Below are positions 29,968 to 40,575 of a DNA stretch of 64,000 nucleotides, one piece after another. This DNA comes from Picochlorum sp. 'celeri' (Eukaryota; Chlorophyta; Trebouxiophyceae), in NCBI GenBank assembly GCA_010909725.1, contig JAACMV010000002.1:372001-436000 (forward strand), read 5' to 3'. The translations under genes were made by a program, and so were the position numbers. Numbering within the stretch: position 1 is the stretch's first letter; each line of letters opens with the position of its first letter. The notes beneath the pieces are model-generated. The model had not been told where the DNA came from. It saw only the letters and a program-made list of their open reading frames with translations, and did no database searches.

Positions 29968-32900
29968 ATGACCCTGTTCTTCCACAGAGGGACAGTGTTG
30001 CAACTCTTCGTGTTTCTATTTCTACTACAGGTGTGGTGTCACCCGGTTTTCTGTCAGTCCGCAGCAACCGTCCGAGGTGGTGGCCATCGTAATGATAAAA
30101 ATAGTGCAATATTGGTGAAAGTGAAGGGGGAAGTACTCACATCCCTGTCTGACTTGGTGGATGGTGTGTACTCATTACGGTTGTTAAGACGACGGAGCGG
30201 TTGTGGAGTTTCCCAAAGTGATGCAGGTGAGCTTTTCCCCGTGTCGGTTTCATTTCTTCTCCGCTTGCTTCTGTAGTATCCCTTGTATTGTATTCGTGTT
30301 CTACCCGTGCATGTTCCTGCTGTGCAGAGTTTTTGGGGTTCAATAACAGGACGTGCTCAACATCCTTGTTATCTGACAAGACTGCTGGCCCAGTGATGAG
30401 GAGGCAAAGTCGATCATCTCGTTGGCGGCAATGGATGGTTCGCGTGATAGAGATGAGAAGATCAGTAGCGGTGATAACCATACAGGCCTTCGTGGACCCT
30501 GATGCTGCGAGCGATGCCAGGTGTCTTGGGTTTCTGAGTACATTTAATGTCAGCCGGCGGTATCCAGCCTGCAGCAAGCCCCCTTATGGGAGCGGTCTGT
30601 TCTTGAATGCCACATTTGATGATACCTCAAGGAGCCCTCAGGTGTGGTATCTACGAGGGCTCGACGGCGTGGACCAGGGGTCGTTTGAGCTTGTTGCAGC
30701 AAACAAACCGAGTACGTGTGCCAGGCTCTTGTCTGTGCAGGGGTGTGGTGTTCAGCCCAAGCTTATCGAGCCTCTTCTTCGGTATGTTCCTGATCTTGAC
30801 ATGCACACGTCCTGGACATTCGTCCGGGAGTATTCGATGCAACCGTCCCCGGTACCCTCATCACCTTCACCACCTGTTGCTTCACCACCTGTGGGGGAAG
30901 TACTCACATCCCTGTCTGACTTGGTGGATGGTGTGTACTCATTACGGTTGTTAAGACGACGGAGCGGTTGTGGAGTTTCCCAAAGTGATGCAGGTGAGCT
31001 TTTCCCCGTGTCGGTTTCATTTCTTCTCCGCTTGCTTCTGTAGTATCCCTTGTATTGTATTCGTGTTCTACCCGTGCATGTTCCTGCTGTGCAGAGTTTT
31101 TGGGGTTCAATAACAGGACGTGCTCAGCATCCTTGTTATCTGACAAGACTGCTGGCCCAGTGATGAGGAGGCAAAGTCGATCATCTCGTTGGCGGCAATG
31201 GATGGTTCGCGTGATAGAGATGAGAAGATCAGTAGCGGTGATAACCATACAGGCCTTCGTGGACCCTGATGCTGCGAGCGATGCCAGGTGTCTTGGGTTT
31301 CTGAGTACATTTAATGTCAGCCGGCGGTATCCAGCCTGCAGCAAGCCCCCTTATGGGAGCGGTCTGTTCTTGAACGCCACATTTGATGATACCTCAAGGA
31401 GCCCTCAGGTGTGGTATCTACGAGGGCTCGACGGCGTGGACCAGGGGTCGTTTGAGCTTGTTGCAGCAAACAAACCGAGTACGTGTGCCAGGCTCTTGTC
31501 TGTGCAGGGGTGTGGTGTTCAGCCCAAGCTTATCGAGCCTCTTCTTCGGTATGTTCCTGATCTTGACATGCACACGTCCTGGACATTCGTCCGGGAGTAT
31601 TCGATGCAACCGTCCCTGGTACCCTCATCACCTTCACCACCTGTTGCTTCACCACCTGTTGCTTCACCACCTGTTGCTTCACCACCTGTTGCTTCACCAC
31701 CTGTTGCTTCACCACCTGTTGCTTCACCACCGGTTGCACGTCCGCCTGCCCCCCTGAAGCTTGCTCCGGGCCCCGTGATCTCGTCGCCGATTCCACCATT
31801 TAGGAGCTCCGTGTATGTCGTGGTGAGCGATAAGGGGGGAGACTGGCGCTGCTCCGTGGAGTCGATTGAGATCACAGCTTCTGGGAGCAGCGTTGGGTCT
31901 GTTCTGCAGACGGTCAAGGTATCTGCATCGATGCCTGGCCTTGACTCATCCGGCGTGTCTGTTCCTCTTGCTGGAATCGGAGAGAATATTATCTACGCCA
32001 CCGGTATTTGCTCGACTGGTGAGAGGACTGCGATGTCGAACCAGGTGTCTGTGTTTTCTTTCAACAGTCCGGTGACACCAGGTTCTCTGGTCTTTTCTCT
32101 GAAGTACAATGGTTTGAATGCATCCCTGTTCGGTCCGTCAGACAAGGATCTCGTGTGCATGAATCTGGCACAGGTCCAGCCATGGAGATCGTGCAGGATT
32201 CCGTACGTGATTCCTGAGACTGCGAGTGCTGTTGTGCCAGGGTCGGCAGTGTACTCGTCCATGCAGGGTGCCCTGACTGTTGACCAGCAACTGAAGACTG
32301 GATCTGCCTCATCGACTCTGCAACAGGGTACATGGAGCTCGGGGACCCCGACGGGTGTGGAGACACTATTTGCTGGTGCATTTGCTACAACGGATCCACC
32401 TGTGGAGCCTCCTGGTGCCCCAACACTGAATTCAGTGTCTCTAAAGACTGGATCTGAAGCCAGCACTGTTGTCGTGACGTGGACACCAGGAGCAGACGGT
32501 ATCCCACCAGCTTCTGACCCGTCCTTCTATGTGGCGTGTGTCGCTTCTGGTGCCTCGTGTCCTAATACTGAGCCTTTCACTCTTTCGAGACCCAGTGGCC
32601 AGACGCAGACGGAGGTGGGTGGTTTGACAGGAAGCACTGCGTACGACTGTTATGTTGTTGCCAAGAACCCTCAGGGGTCTGCTCTTTGCTCGAATTCAGC
32701 ATCCATCACCACAAGTACTGCATTGGAGCCTCCTGGTGCCCCAACACTGAATTCAGTGTCTCTAAAGACTGGATCTGAAGCCAGCACTGTTGTCGTGACG
32801 TGGACACCAGGAGCAGACGGTATCCCACCAGCTTCTGACCCGTCCTTCTATGTGGCGTGTGTCGCTTCTGGTGCCTCGTGTCCTAATACTGAGCCTTTCA

Positions 32901-34564
32901 CTCTTTCGAGACCCAGTGGCCAGACGCAGACGGAGGTGGGTGGTTTGACAGGAAGCACTGCGTACGACTGTTATGTTGTTGCCAAGAACCCTCAGGGGTC
33001 TGCTCTTTGCTCGAATTCAGCATCCATCACCACAAATACTGCATTCTATTTGTCACCCAACGGAATCACGGTGAAGTGTCCAGCTGCTCAGATTGGGGAC
33101 ACAGGTGTTGTGAATGGAGTGACGTATACGAAACGAGATAGAGATCAAATTTTGGCATTGAAATCAAGCAATCCATCAGAGTTGACAAAAACATGTACCA
33201 GTGGTGTGACAAACATGAAGTCCATGTTTAACAGTGCCACCAATTTCAATGAGAATATCAGTAGTTGGGACACGTCACAGGTGACATATATGGATGAAAT
33301 GTTCAATGGAGCTGAAAATTTCAACCAGGACATCAGCAGATGGGACACATCACAGGTCACGAGCATGTATGCTATGTTTCAAAATGCCAAATTGTTCAAT
33401 CAGAATTTGGTCAGTTGGGACACGTCAAAGGTACAAAAAATGGAGTACATGTTTAGATTTGCCACCAATTTCAATGGGAATATCAGCAGTTGGGACACAT
33501 CCCAAGTACTAAAAATGAGCGAAATGTTTAGACGCACGAATTTCAACCAGGACATTGGTGGTTGGGACACATCACAGGTCACAGACATGTATGGTATGTT
33601 TGACGAGGCCGCGTTGTTCAATCAGGAGATTGGTAGTTGGAATACTTCAAAGGTACAAAGCATAGAACGCATGTTTCTCGGTGCCACCAACTTCAATGGG
33701 AATATCAGTAGTTGGGACACGTCACGGGTACAAAATATGGCATCAATGTTTGCCGGAGCCGCAGATTTCAACCAGGACATCAGCAGTTGGGACACATCAC
33801 AGGTCACAAACATGTATAATATGTTTGGAGGAGCCAAATTGTTCAATCAGGATATTGGCAGGTGGGACACGTCAAAGGTACAAACGATGAAGTCCATGTT
33901 TAACAGTGCCACCAATTTCAATGAGAATATCAGTAGTTGGGACACGTCACAGGTGACATATATGGATGAAATGTTCAATGGAGCTGAAAATTTCAACCAG
34001 GACATCAGCAGATGGGACACATCACAGGTCACGAGCATGTATGCTATGTTTCAAAATGCCAAATTGTTCAATCAGAATTTGGTCAGTTGGGACACGTCAA
34101 AGGTACAAAAAATGGAGTACATGTTTAGATTTGCCACCAATTTCAATGGGAATATCAGCAGTTGGGACACATCCCAAGTACTAAAAATGAGCGAAATGTT
34201 TAGACGCACGAATTTCAACCAGGACATTGGTGGTTGGGACACATCACAGGTCACAGACATGTATGGTATGTTTGACGAGGCCGCGTTGTTCAACCAGGAC
34301 ATTGGTAGTTGGAGGACATTGCAGGTCAAAAACATGGCGAAAATGTTTCATCACGCCACGAACTTCAACCAGGATATTGGCAGTTGGGACACATCACAGG
34401 TAACAGACATGGGTTCAATGTTTCGGTATGCCTCGACGTTCAACCAAAATCTTTCCTCATGGTGTGTCGAGCAGATTTCAACAAAGCCTTCATATTTTGA
34501 TGGGAACAGCCCCCTTGAAAATACCCCAGCATTCTTGCCAAAGTGGAATCAATCTTGTCCCTGA
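29968..34564 (+). CDS. Giant secreted surface protein: duplicated novel module, PPVAS linker, two FN3 domains, BspA-like (DUF285) repeats
   Basis: Three exons (29968-30226, 30328-30993, 31095-34564) with two 101-nt introns (GTGAGC...TGCAG) give 1464 residues. A signal peptide ([18 protein letters not shown]) opens the protein. A 222-residue Cys-containing module of unknown fold is present twice, once per exon-intron unit. A linker with seven PPVA[S/R] units begins near residue 490. Two almost identical 107-residue fibronectin-III-like domains lie at about 746-960. From about 1010 to 1450 run roughly 16 copies of a 25-residue unit (pattern [18 protein letters not shown]), the DUF285 'surface protein 26-residue repeat'. 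No membrane anchor is seen. It is likely an extracellular adhesin or wall protein; relatives of the last domain occur in bacteria and various protists. Confidence 0.88.
30126..31659 (+). repeat. Tandem direct repeat of 767 bp (two copies) spanning exon-intron-exon
   Basis: Copy 1 is 30126-30892 and copy 2 is 30893-31659. I noticed only three substitutions between them (near 30359/31126, 30606/31373 and 30848/31615), including none in the intron. Each copy carries the end of one exon, a complete 101-nt intron and the next exon. The exonic part is 666 bp, so the protein frame is kept. Confidence 0.95.
31637..31740 (+). repeat. 15-bp minisatellite encoding PPVAS
   Basis: Seven consecutive copies of CCACCTGTTGCTTCA (the last changed to code PPVAR) lie inside the giant gene, immediately after the end of the second 767-bp copy. 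The first 767-bp copy ends within the second PPVA unit, so expansion happened in the second copy or contraction accompanied the duplication. Confidence 0.95.
32405..33042 (+). repeat. Tandem direct repeat of 321 bp encoding FN3-like domains
   Basis: Copies start at 32405 and 32726 and each codes for a 107-residue fibronectin-III-like domain ([12 protein letters not shown]... VVVTWTPG... YDCYVVAKN). Apart from one or two bases at the very end the copies look identical, implying recent duplication or gene conversion. Confidence 0.93.
33215..34292 (+). repeat. Higher-order duplication (offset 672 bp) inside the DUF285 region
   Basis: The segment 33215-33620 recurs almost unchanged at 33887-34292, covering about five 75-bp units. 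The offset equals nine units (one shortened by a codon). The units between the two copies are more divergent, so this is a second, more recent layer over the basic 75-bp repeat. Confidence 0.92.
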
Positions 34565-34674
34565 TACCAGCATTTGTCATGTTTCAAACATTTATTACCA
34601 TTTATTATTATTATTATTTAGAATATATTTAATGACTCACTAGTGCCATCCGACGAGGGGAGATCTATGGCGCA

Positions 34675-36748
34675 TCATACCATGCCCAACCTGATGGTGA
34701 TGGCGCCGGTGAAGAACAACCCGTGGTATCCTGGATGGGAGTACCCTATACGCAGGCATCCTTGATCTATCTGCGCATGCTGATGCTTGGCCTGGACGAG
34801 TCTGTCCATCACTCGAAGAGCTACGGGGTCCCTTGTACACCATTCTAGTAGTTCGTTTGTAAAAGTCAGACTCTGCTGTTGAACCATCTTCCATCGAGTG
34901 CAGCATGGAAGATAACCACACGATACATGGGGTTAATGCGAGAGCCACTGATAATGATAAAAGAGAAGCCTGATTTGCGGCAAAGACAAGCCCGCATGCA
35001 ATCGGCAGGGCAATACGGAAGCTATACCTGGTGGTTGCAGCAACCAAATTCTCATTCAATCGAAACAAATGGGCCAATTCCAAGGATCTCGAAGGCAGTG
35101 GTGATCCAGTTGCAAGCGCCATAGCGACAAGTGTACTTGTTGTGACGAGGGCTCCACCCATGGAGTGTGCAAGGAATGCAGCCAGAGAATAGATGAGAAA
35201 CCCTGGAACCATTCTCGCGGCCAATGTCTGAGTGACTGTAGGAACCTGCAACAATCATCGGTAACAATCAATACATGTTGATTATGGCAGTATAAAAAAG
35301 CGTTTTAGTAGATGCAATGCAGTAGTCGCGTATCAATAGTGAATCCCTCAGATTTCATAACAAATATTCATAGAGCGCAACACCGCTCAAACGCAGCCTT
35401 CTCTGTTTCTCATCAACAGACACGCAACAATAATACAGGATGGAAGAGGAATGATGGGCACGATGGGGATGATATCGCATTGTGTCCTATTGAGTCCTCG
35501 AAACAAAGACTCGTCTGCTCGCATAGTTGCATCAACGTGCTCTCAACAGCAACTATCGTCATCGGGAATCAACACGCATATCACACGCATACCTGTCGCG
35601 TTTCCACCGGCATTGTTTCAAACAACATGCCCATAGATAGCAATGCAAGAGGAGCATGCGCTTTTGAGAGCTGCACCGTCGCATACTCCACAAGCGGAGA
35701 TGGGGTTTTGCCAAGCATCATCATGGCTCCTGCAGCAACACACGCCCACACCACTGGCTGCGAGATCAAATTCCGTACAATTTCATCCATCCCAATAGGA
35801 CCAACAAATACTCTACGTGCGACCAACGCAGCTTCGTTCGCATTCGCCACAACCAATGCACATTGAGATTCATCAACAGACTTGACCAATCTCCCAGCCT
35901 CCCAAACTCCTGCAGACACTTTTCCCGTCGAATACGTCCGCACACCCACCCCTTCCATTCTACCATTCCTCCATTCTCCTTCATATACACCCCCTTTAGC
36001 AAATTTATACACGCCTCGCCCTTCCTTGGTCCCATCCAACCATTCTCCCTCGTACACAGCACCGCTGGGATAGGTGTACACACCAAACCCATCCTTGAGA
36101 GCTCCCTTCCATTCACCATTATACACGCCCCCATCAGTATGCTGAAAATTCTTAGGAAACGCCGGCCCAGCAGTGGAAAAATAAAGAGGCGCGAGAACCT
36201 GCGTCGCCACCATATTGACCAACAGACACACCAACCCAGCATGCATCGCCTCCTGGCCAAAACACAAGGACACAATAGGAAGCGCAAACAATTCCATCGA
36301 AGACCCCAATGACATACCAGCCAACACACCCCGCTCCTTTGGATGCAAATATCGTGTGCTAGCCCATGAGATGATACCAGGAAGAATAACAGATGCAAAA
36401 TAAAGCGACGCAGTCAAGAGCACTTGGGCAGGAGTAAGAGTAAAACCTCTGCAGGACCATTACTACTAATTCGTCATCACATCGCAGTATTTTCTAATAG
36501 TATGGGAATATATACACGCACGTGATACATGTTTGAAGAACCAGAGAGGGAAGAGTCACGTAAATAGCCAAACGTCTCACTGTCTGCACATGAATTCCAA
36601 CCAATCCGTCATCGCCCATCCTCATCCATCCAATAGAACATTACCAACGAACCATTCCATCGACTTCTGTGCACACAGATCCACGCAATGCCATCCCAAT
36701 GCCATACGAGATGACACAAGGCAGTATGCCTTGGACCACAGACAGCAT
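34675..36748 (-). CDS. Auxin-efflux-carrier-like (Mem_trans) membrane transporter with MORN repeats in its central loop
   Basis: The main exon runs from an acceptor near 36449 (CCTGCAG|A) to a donor at 35593|35592 (GTATGC), then a 347-nt intron, and a second exon from 35245. The first half has hydrophobic helices (LLTASLYFASVILPGI, ELFALPIVSLCF, LVCLLVNMVATQVLAPLYF) of carrier type. About 85 residues with four MORN motifs (YNGEWKGALKDGFGVYTY, YEGEWLDGTKEGRGVYKF, YEGEWRNGRMEGVGVRTY, a fourth VWEAGRL) follow, and then five more helices (VWACVAAGAMMMLG, VPGFLIYSLAAFLA, RIALPIACGLVFA, LSLSVALALTPCIV). A likely 5' exon starts at the ATG at 36748 (ILPCVISYGIGMAL), but its splice is unresolved. The C-terminus changes frame near 34887: a plausible tail continues in another frame to 34675, needing a very short intron or a frameshift. 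Confidence 0.6.
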
Positions 36749-36809
36749 GGTATGATTTCCACACAATTACACCATCACAGAGTCACATCAAATTATTTAT
36801 TTAATAAAA

Positions 36810-38409
36810 CTACCAGGTGCCCCAGTCATCCGGATCATCTGTACCCAAGGCATCCTTTGAAGGATTCTTCTTCTGATGTGATGATCCATCATCACCATCC
36901 TCCCACCCATCCCACCCAATCATATCATCATTCTTCTTCTGCTGACTACTACTGCTTGTTGTCATGGATGATTTCTGATTCCGTGTCGATGATGTCCGTT
37001 GATCGCCCCAATCTGCCCAATCATCAGCATCATTATCAAAATTCAAAAGGTCTTTTCCTCCTCCTGCTGCTGATCCTTTCCCCACACCACCATGAGCTTC
37101 AGTATGAAGAGATGCTGATGTCTGACGAGTAAATGACGAAGGATGATCACTATACGCTGCTGCTGGTTCCTCAAACCCATGTCCAAGAGGAGGTGGGTTG
37201 TCCAAACTGGCATATCGACCACCCCCACCACCAACCTTGACACCATCAGCAATCTTCTTACTACCTAAATCAACTTGATACCCCTGCTGCGCAGCAGTCT
37301 TTTCAATCGTCGACGCCGCAGAGGCATACGCACTCCGCAACAGCGCCCACCCCTTGACACCATACTCTTTTGTCCTCTCAGCAACCCCAGCTTCCTGCAA
37401 CGCATCATTCATCTCACTCGCTTTTGTCTTCGCCACCGACGCCGCATTACTCGCAAAAACAGATAAATCGCTCAACCCTTTGGTCACCATCCCAGTCACA
37501 TCATCAAACCCGCCACCATGCCGCCCAGACGCCTGTGAACTCTGCGGTGCCGGTGTCGATCCAAAACCCACATATTTCCCCCCTTGACTCGGCGGAACCC
37601 CTTCAGGCTTCATCGCATTCTCTCTCTGTTTACGAGCAAAGAAATCCTCCTTGGCAGCAGCCGACCTCTCATACGCATCCAGCGTATACTCACTGTTACT
37701 CTGATGCATTGTCTGAGCCCCAGATGCCTCACCCTCCCACGAATCCCAATCACTCGCCCCATGCACAGCCCCTCCAAAACTCTTATTCTTACTCACATGC
37801 CTCGATGCCGACGACCCCCTCCCCTTTGCAGCTGCAGAAGAAGGTGCAGGAGGTGTATACTCCCTCCCTTCCACCTCAGCCTTGAGCTTCTCCCTATAAA
37901 ACTCCGCAGCAGGACTATTATACTTATCTCGCACATCCGTATGCTTCTGCACACCGTACTTGGCAAAGAATGTATTCATCACAGAATTCCCTCCGTGCTG
38001 CATTTTGGCCAACTGATCCTGATTCCACGCATCCATTGTCACGCTCCTACACACCACAGGTGTCTCTTTTTTTTATTCTCTTGTGTGACTTGCAATAATA
38101 ATGTTACTGGTACTACTTTTGTTGTGTATGAAAGGAAGGCAAGAGAGAGAGAGAGATTGCGCTCTTGTTTCCTGTCATAATAATCACATGAGACATAAGG
38201 AAGAAGAAAGAAAGAAACAAGATCACGCACCTCACAAAGCTTATATGCACCCCAAGACCCCGATGTTTACCACTACATTCTAAACACATGAATATCCCAT
38301 AGGACACAGACGCCCATTGCGGATTCTTCGTCTCACAGTCCACGCAGACCTTGTTTTCTGGCTTTGACTGCAATTCACGCAGAATCTTGAGACTCTCGGC
38401 ACTCGCCAT
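36810..38409 (-). CDS. ARF GTPase-activating protein (ArfGAP1-like)
   Basis: Exon 1 at 38231-38409 and exon 2 at 36810-38046 are joined over a 184-nt intron (GTGCGT...GTGTAG), giving 471 residues. The ArfGAP zinc finger is C22-x2-C25-x16-C42-x2-C45 followed by the arginine finger R50 ([10 protein letters not shown]). The splice restores [13 protein letters not shown], the standard continuation, then [19 protein letters not shown]. The C-terminal 300 residues are Ser/Gly/Lys-rich and disordered with Trp-Asp motifs ([27 protein letters not shown]), similar to the lipid-packing/coat-binding tails of ArfGAP1 or ArfGAP2/3. It stimulates GTP hydrolysis by ARF on Golgi-derived vesicles. Confidence 0.92.
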
Positions 38410-38710
38410 GAGTATTTTTTTACTCTATTTCTTTCTGACATGCGATGAGGAGTAGTAGCATCTACTGGCATTTCTTTCTGGTGGAACACGAGGAAGGGAT
38501 GATCTGGGTTGTTTTTTAATGTTCTATTTATGATCACAATCCTGCCCCAACAGTCATCATGGTTGCATTCTTTCGATGTGTTCCTTCCTAGCGTCTTCTT
38601 TATTTGTTACGCTTCAGTGCATGTAAAAAAGAAACAAGAAGAAGGAAAGGATTGTGGTATCACATAGTAATAACAACAATGACAGAGAGATATTCAGTGA
38701 GTGATTCGAC
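38410..38710. promoter_or_regulatory. Divergent intergenic region
   Basis: About 300 bp lies between the ARF-GAP gene (leftward) and the SUMO-like gene (rightward). No gene is seen. Confidence 0.35.
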
Positions 38711-39644
38711 ATGAGCGATTTGTGGGAATACGGAGGAAACACGGACGATAGCGAAACATCATCCAATAGTTCTGGTACGTTCTTCATCACTATTGTCAAC
38801 GAATTCAAATACATACTACTAGTACCACCACTGTAGCGTATTGAATCTCAACCAGTGGGTTCTGCTGACATTCTCAACGTGATCCATTTGCAATGTATAT
38901 GTATGTACCCATGGCATGATCTGACACGTGTTTCTTGTTGATGCACATTCATTGGATGTAGATGGAGCGGTGGGTGGTGCTGGTTTGGAGTCATATATTG
39001 CGCCAGAGAAGTTAAAACGGATGCAGACGTATTTTACAGCGACAGGGGGGGCATGTGGTCCTTCTGGGTCGAGAGGGTTGGGGAGGAAGCGGGAGTTGGC
39101 AGAGGTGGTGAATGAGTTTGAAGAGGAGGAAGAGGAAGAGCGGGGGTGGGCTGCTGGGTTTGGGGCGGGGGGTGGTGGTGATGAGCTTGGGAGTATACCA
39201 GCGTATGCGGATGTGGTGGATGAGGAGGCTGCCAAGGCGCAGCATGTGCTGCAGAATTGCTTGCGTGGAGGCCATGAGGAGGAGGAAGAGGAAGAGGATG
39301 AATATAGTGATATAGAGGATGATGATGCTATATTGTATACGGGGACGAGTGGGGGTGTGCAGCAAGGGAATGGGGTGGTGGATGATGCAAGTATACGGTC
39401 GATACGGTTGCATCTGATTGATGCAGACAAGCATGAATTTTATGTGAATGCGGTTGTGGAGTCGACGTTTGAATATCCGTTTTCGAAATTTGAAGAGCAT
39501 GCGAAGCAAGAGGGGTGGTTGCAGGAGACACAGGGTGTCAAGTATGTGTTGGAGGGGGATCCGATTGACCCAGCAATGAATACGCCACATGACTTTGACT
39601 TGGAGGATGGTGACATTATAGAAGTATATTATTATACCCGATGA
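38711..39644 (+). CDS. Acidic protein with C-terminal SUMO-like (Rad60-SLD) domain
   Basis: Exon 1 at 38711-38774 and exon 2 at 38962-39644 are joined across a 187-nt intron (GTACGT...TGTAG), giving 248 residues. The last 80 residues resemble the ubiquitin-like fold of SUMO/Rad60-NIP45: IRLHLIDADKHEFYVNAVV, a helix FSKFEEHAKQEG, VKYVLEGDPIDP, and the terminal TPHDFDLEDGDIIEVYY, where family members read 'TP..L.leDgD.IdV'. Preceding it are long acidic runs (EEEEEEE, EEEEEEEDEYSDIEDDD), a glycine-rich patch and a likely SUMO-interacting motif. No C-terminal di-Gly is present, so it is not a processed modifier; a structural role in DNA repair or SUMO signalling is inferred. Confidence 0.7.
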
Positions 39645-39717
39645 AACAATTTGACATGTAAACGTATATATATATATATATACTCGATGTGGTTTTATTT
39701 TTTCCTGTACGAGTCGC

Positions 39718-40575
39718 TCACCACGGAAAGGAAGAAGCAGAAGAAGAAGACGTGGATAGATCAATAATGGCGTCGCCAGAACAAAACATGCATGGTACGG
39801 TCCCATCTCCATCACACATGTCGCATGGTTTGGTAACGGCATGTTGTCTCGATTGAATAAGCGATTGCAGTTCTGATTTCTGCAACCACCCTGCGGCCCA
39901 AAGCTCTCTGCATTTCAACATACTGATGGGACACCAGAGTTTGACTTGGTCATCACATGTTGCCACAAGCAACACATACACCGTCTTTTTCTTCTTATTT
40001 TTCTTTTGAGTATCTTTTTCTGGTGTAACAAAGAGATTCATCGTCTGAGTCACATGAAAATGCCGCCATCCACATGTCCGCTCCATGGCAGTCCATTTGC
40101 TATGAAGTATTCGATTCACATCGACTGGGTTCATTCGTGCACTATGATACAATGATGAAGAGTCATTCCTATCCTCAATCACACCAGATCCACCGCACTG
40201 TCGGCATGCTATGCGCTTTGACGAGTCGCAGTATGCGCATCGTCCAGGTCCTCGTCGTCGTTGGAGAGGAATGGCAAACGACGACCCTCTCGTCTCTGCT
40301 GTGCGTACCAATGACGCATTCCGCTTTGTCTTGTTCGCAGATGATGAAACATACGCGGCATTCACATCATTATTACTACGACTACTTTTTTCTTCTTCTA
40401 GATTCTCTGTATACTGATGATGATGGTGATCAGAAGAAGAAGAAGAGCACAAAACATGGAGGAGGAGGGGGACATGTGGCTGGTGAGTTTGCAACTGCCA
40501 AGAAGGAGGAGGACGAGGAGCAACACCATGCCATGGTGTCACTACCATGCGCATTGTGTCATATTTACCATGCAT
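39718..40575 (-). CDS. Protein with DnaJ-like CxxC zinc motifs
   Basis: A single exon of 285 residues. Four CxxC pairs fall in two clusters: CAYC and CRQCGGSG around 113-128, and CDMCDGDG and CMFCSG near 250-266. This resembles the Cys-rich DnaJ-type zinc domain split by an insert of about 120 residues that contains WTAMERTCGWRHFHVTQT and a Lys-rich run. Similar proteins in plants and algae are plastid-located, and the first 60 residues (Pro/Gln/His and Ser rich) could be a leader. A chaperone-like or thiol-dependent role is possible but not shown. There is no J domain. Confidence 0.6.
   Translation of the reverse strand: MHGKYDTMRMVVTPWHGVAPRPPPSWQLQTHQPHVPLLLHVLCSSSSSDHHHHQYTENLEEEKSSRSNNDVNAAYVSSSANKTKRNASLVRTAETRGSSFAIPLQRRRGPGRCAYCDSSKRIACRQCGGSGVIEDRNDSSSLYHSARMNPVDVNRILHSKWTAMERTCGWRHFHVTQTMNLFVTPEKDTQKKNKKKKTVYVLLVATCDDQVKLWCPISMLKCRELWAAGWLQKSELQSLIQSRQHAVTKPCDMCDGDGTVPCMFCSGDAIIDLSTSSSSASSFPW

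Noticed and set aside
30137..31344. Minus-strand open frames of 146 codons present twice
   Set aside because: They are antisense to the duplicated exons of the giant gene; their identity to each other reflects the 767-bp repeat and not a separate gene family.
33145..34335. Series of similar minus-strand frames rich in [10 protein letters not shown]
   Set aside because: These are reverse-strand translations of the DUF285 repeats.
33215..34450. Possible CRISPR-like array because of regular 75-bp spacing
   Set aside because: The repeats are in frame, code for a known protein repeat and have no unique spacers; the genome is eukaryotic.
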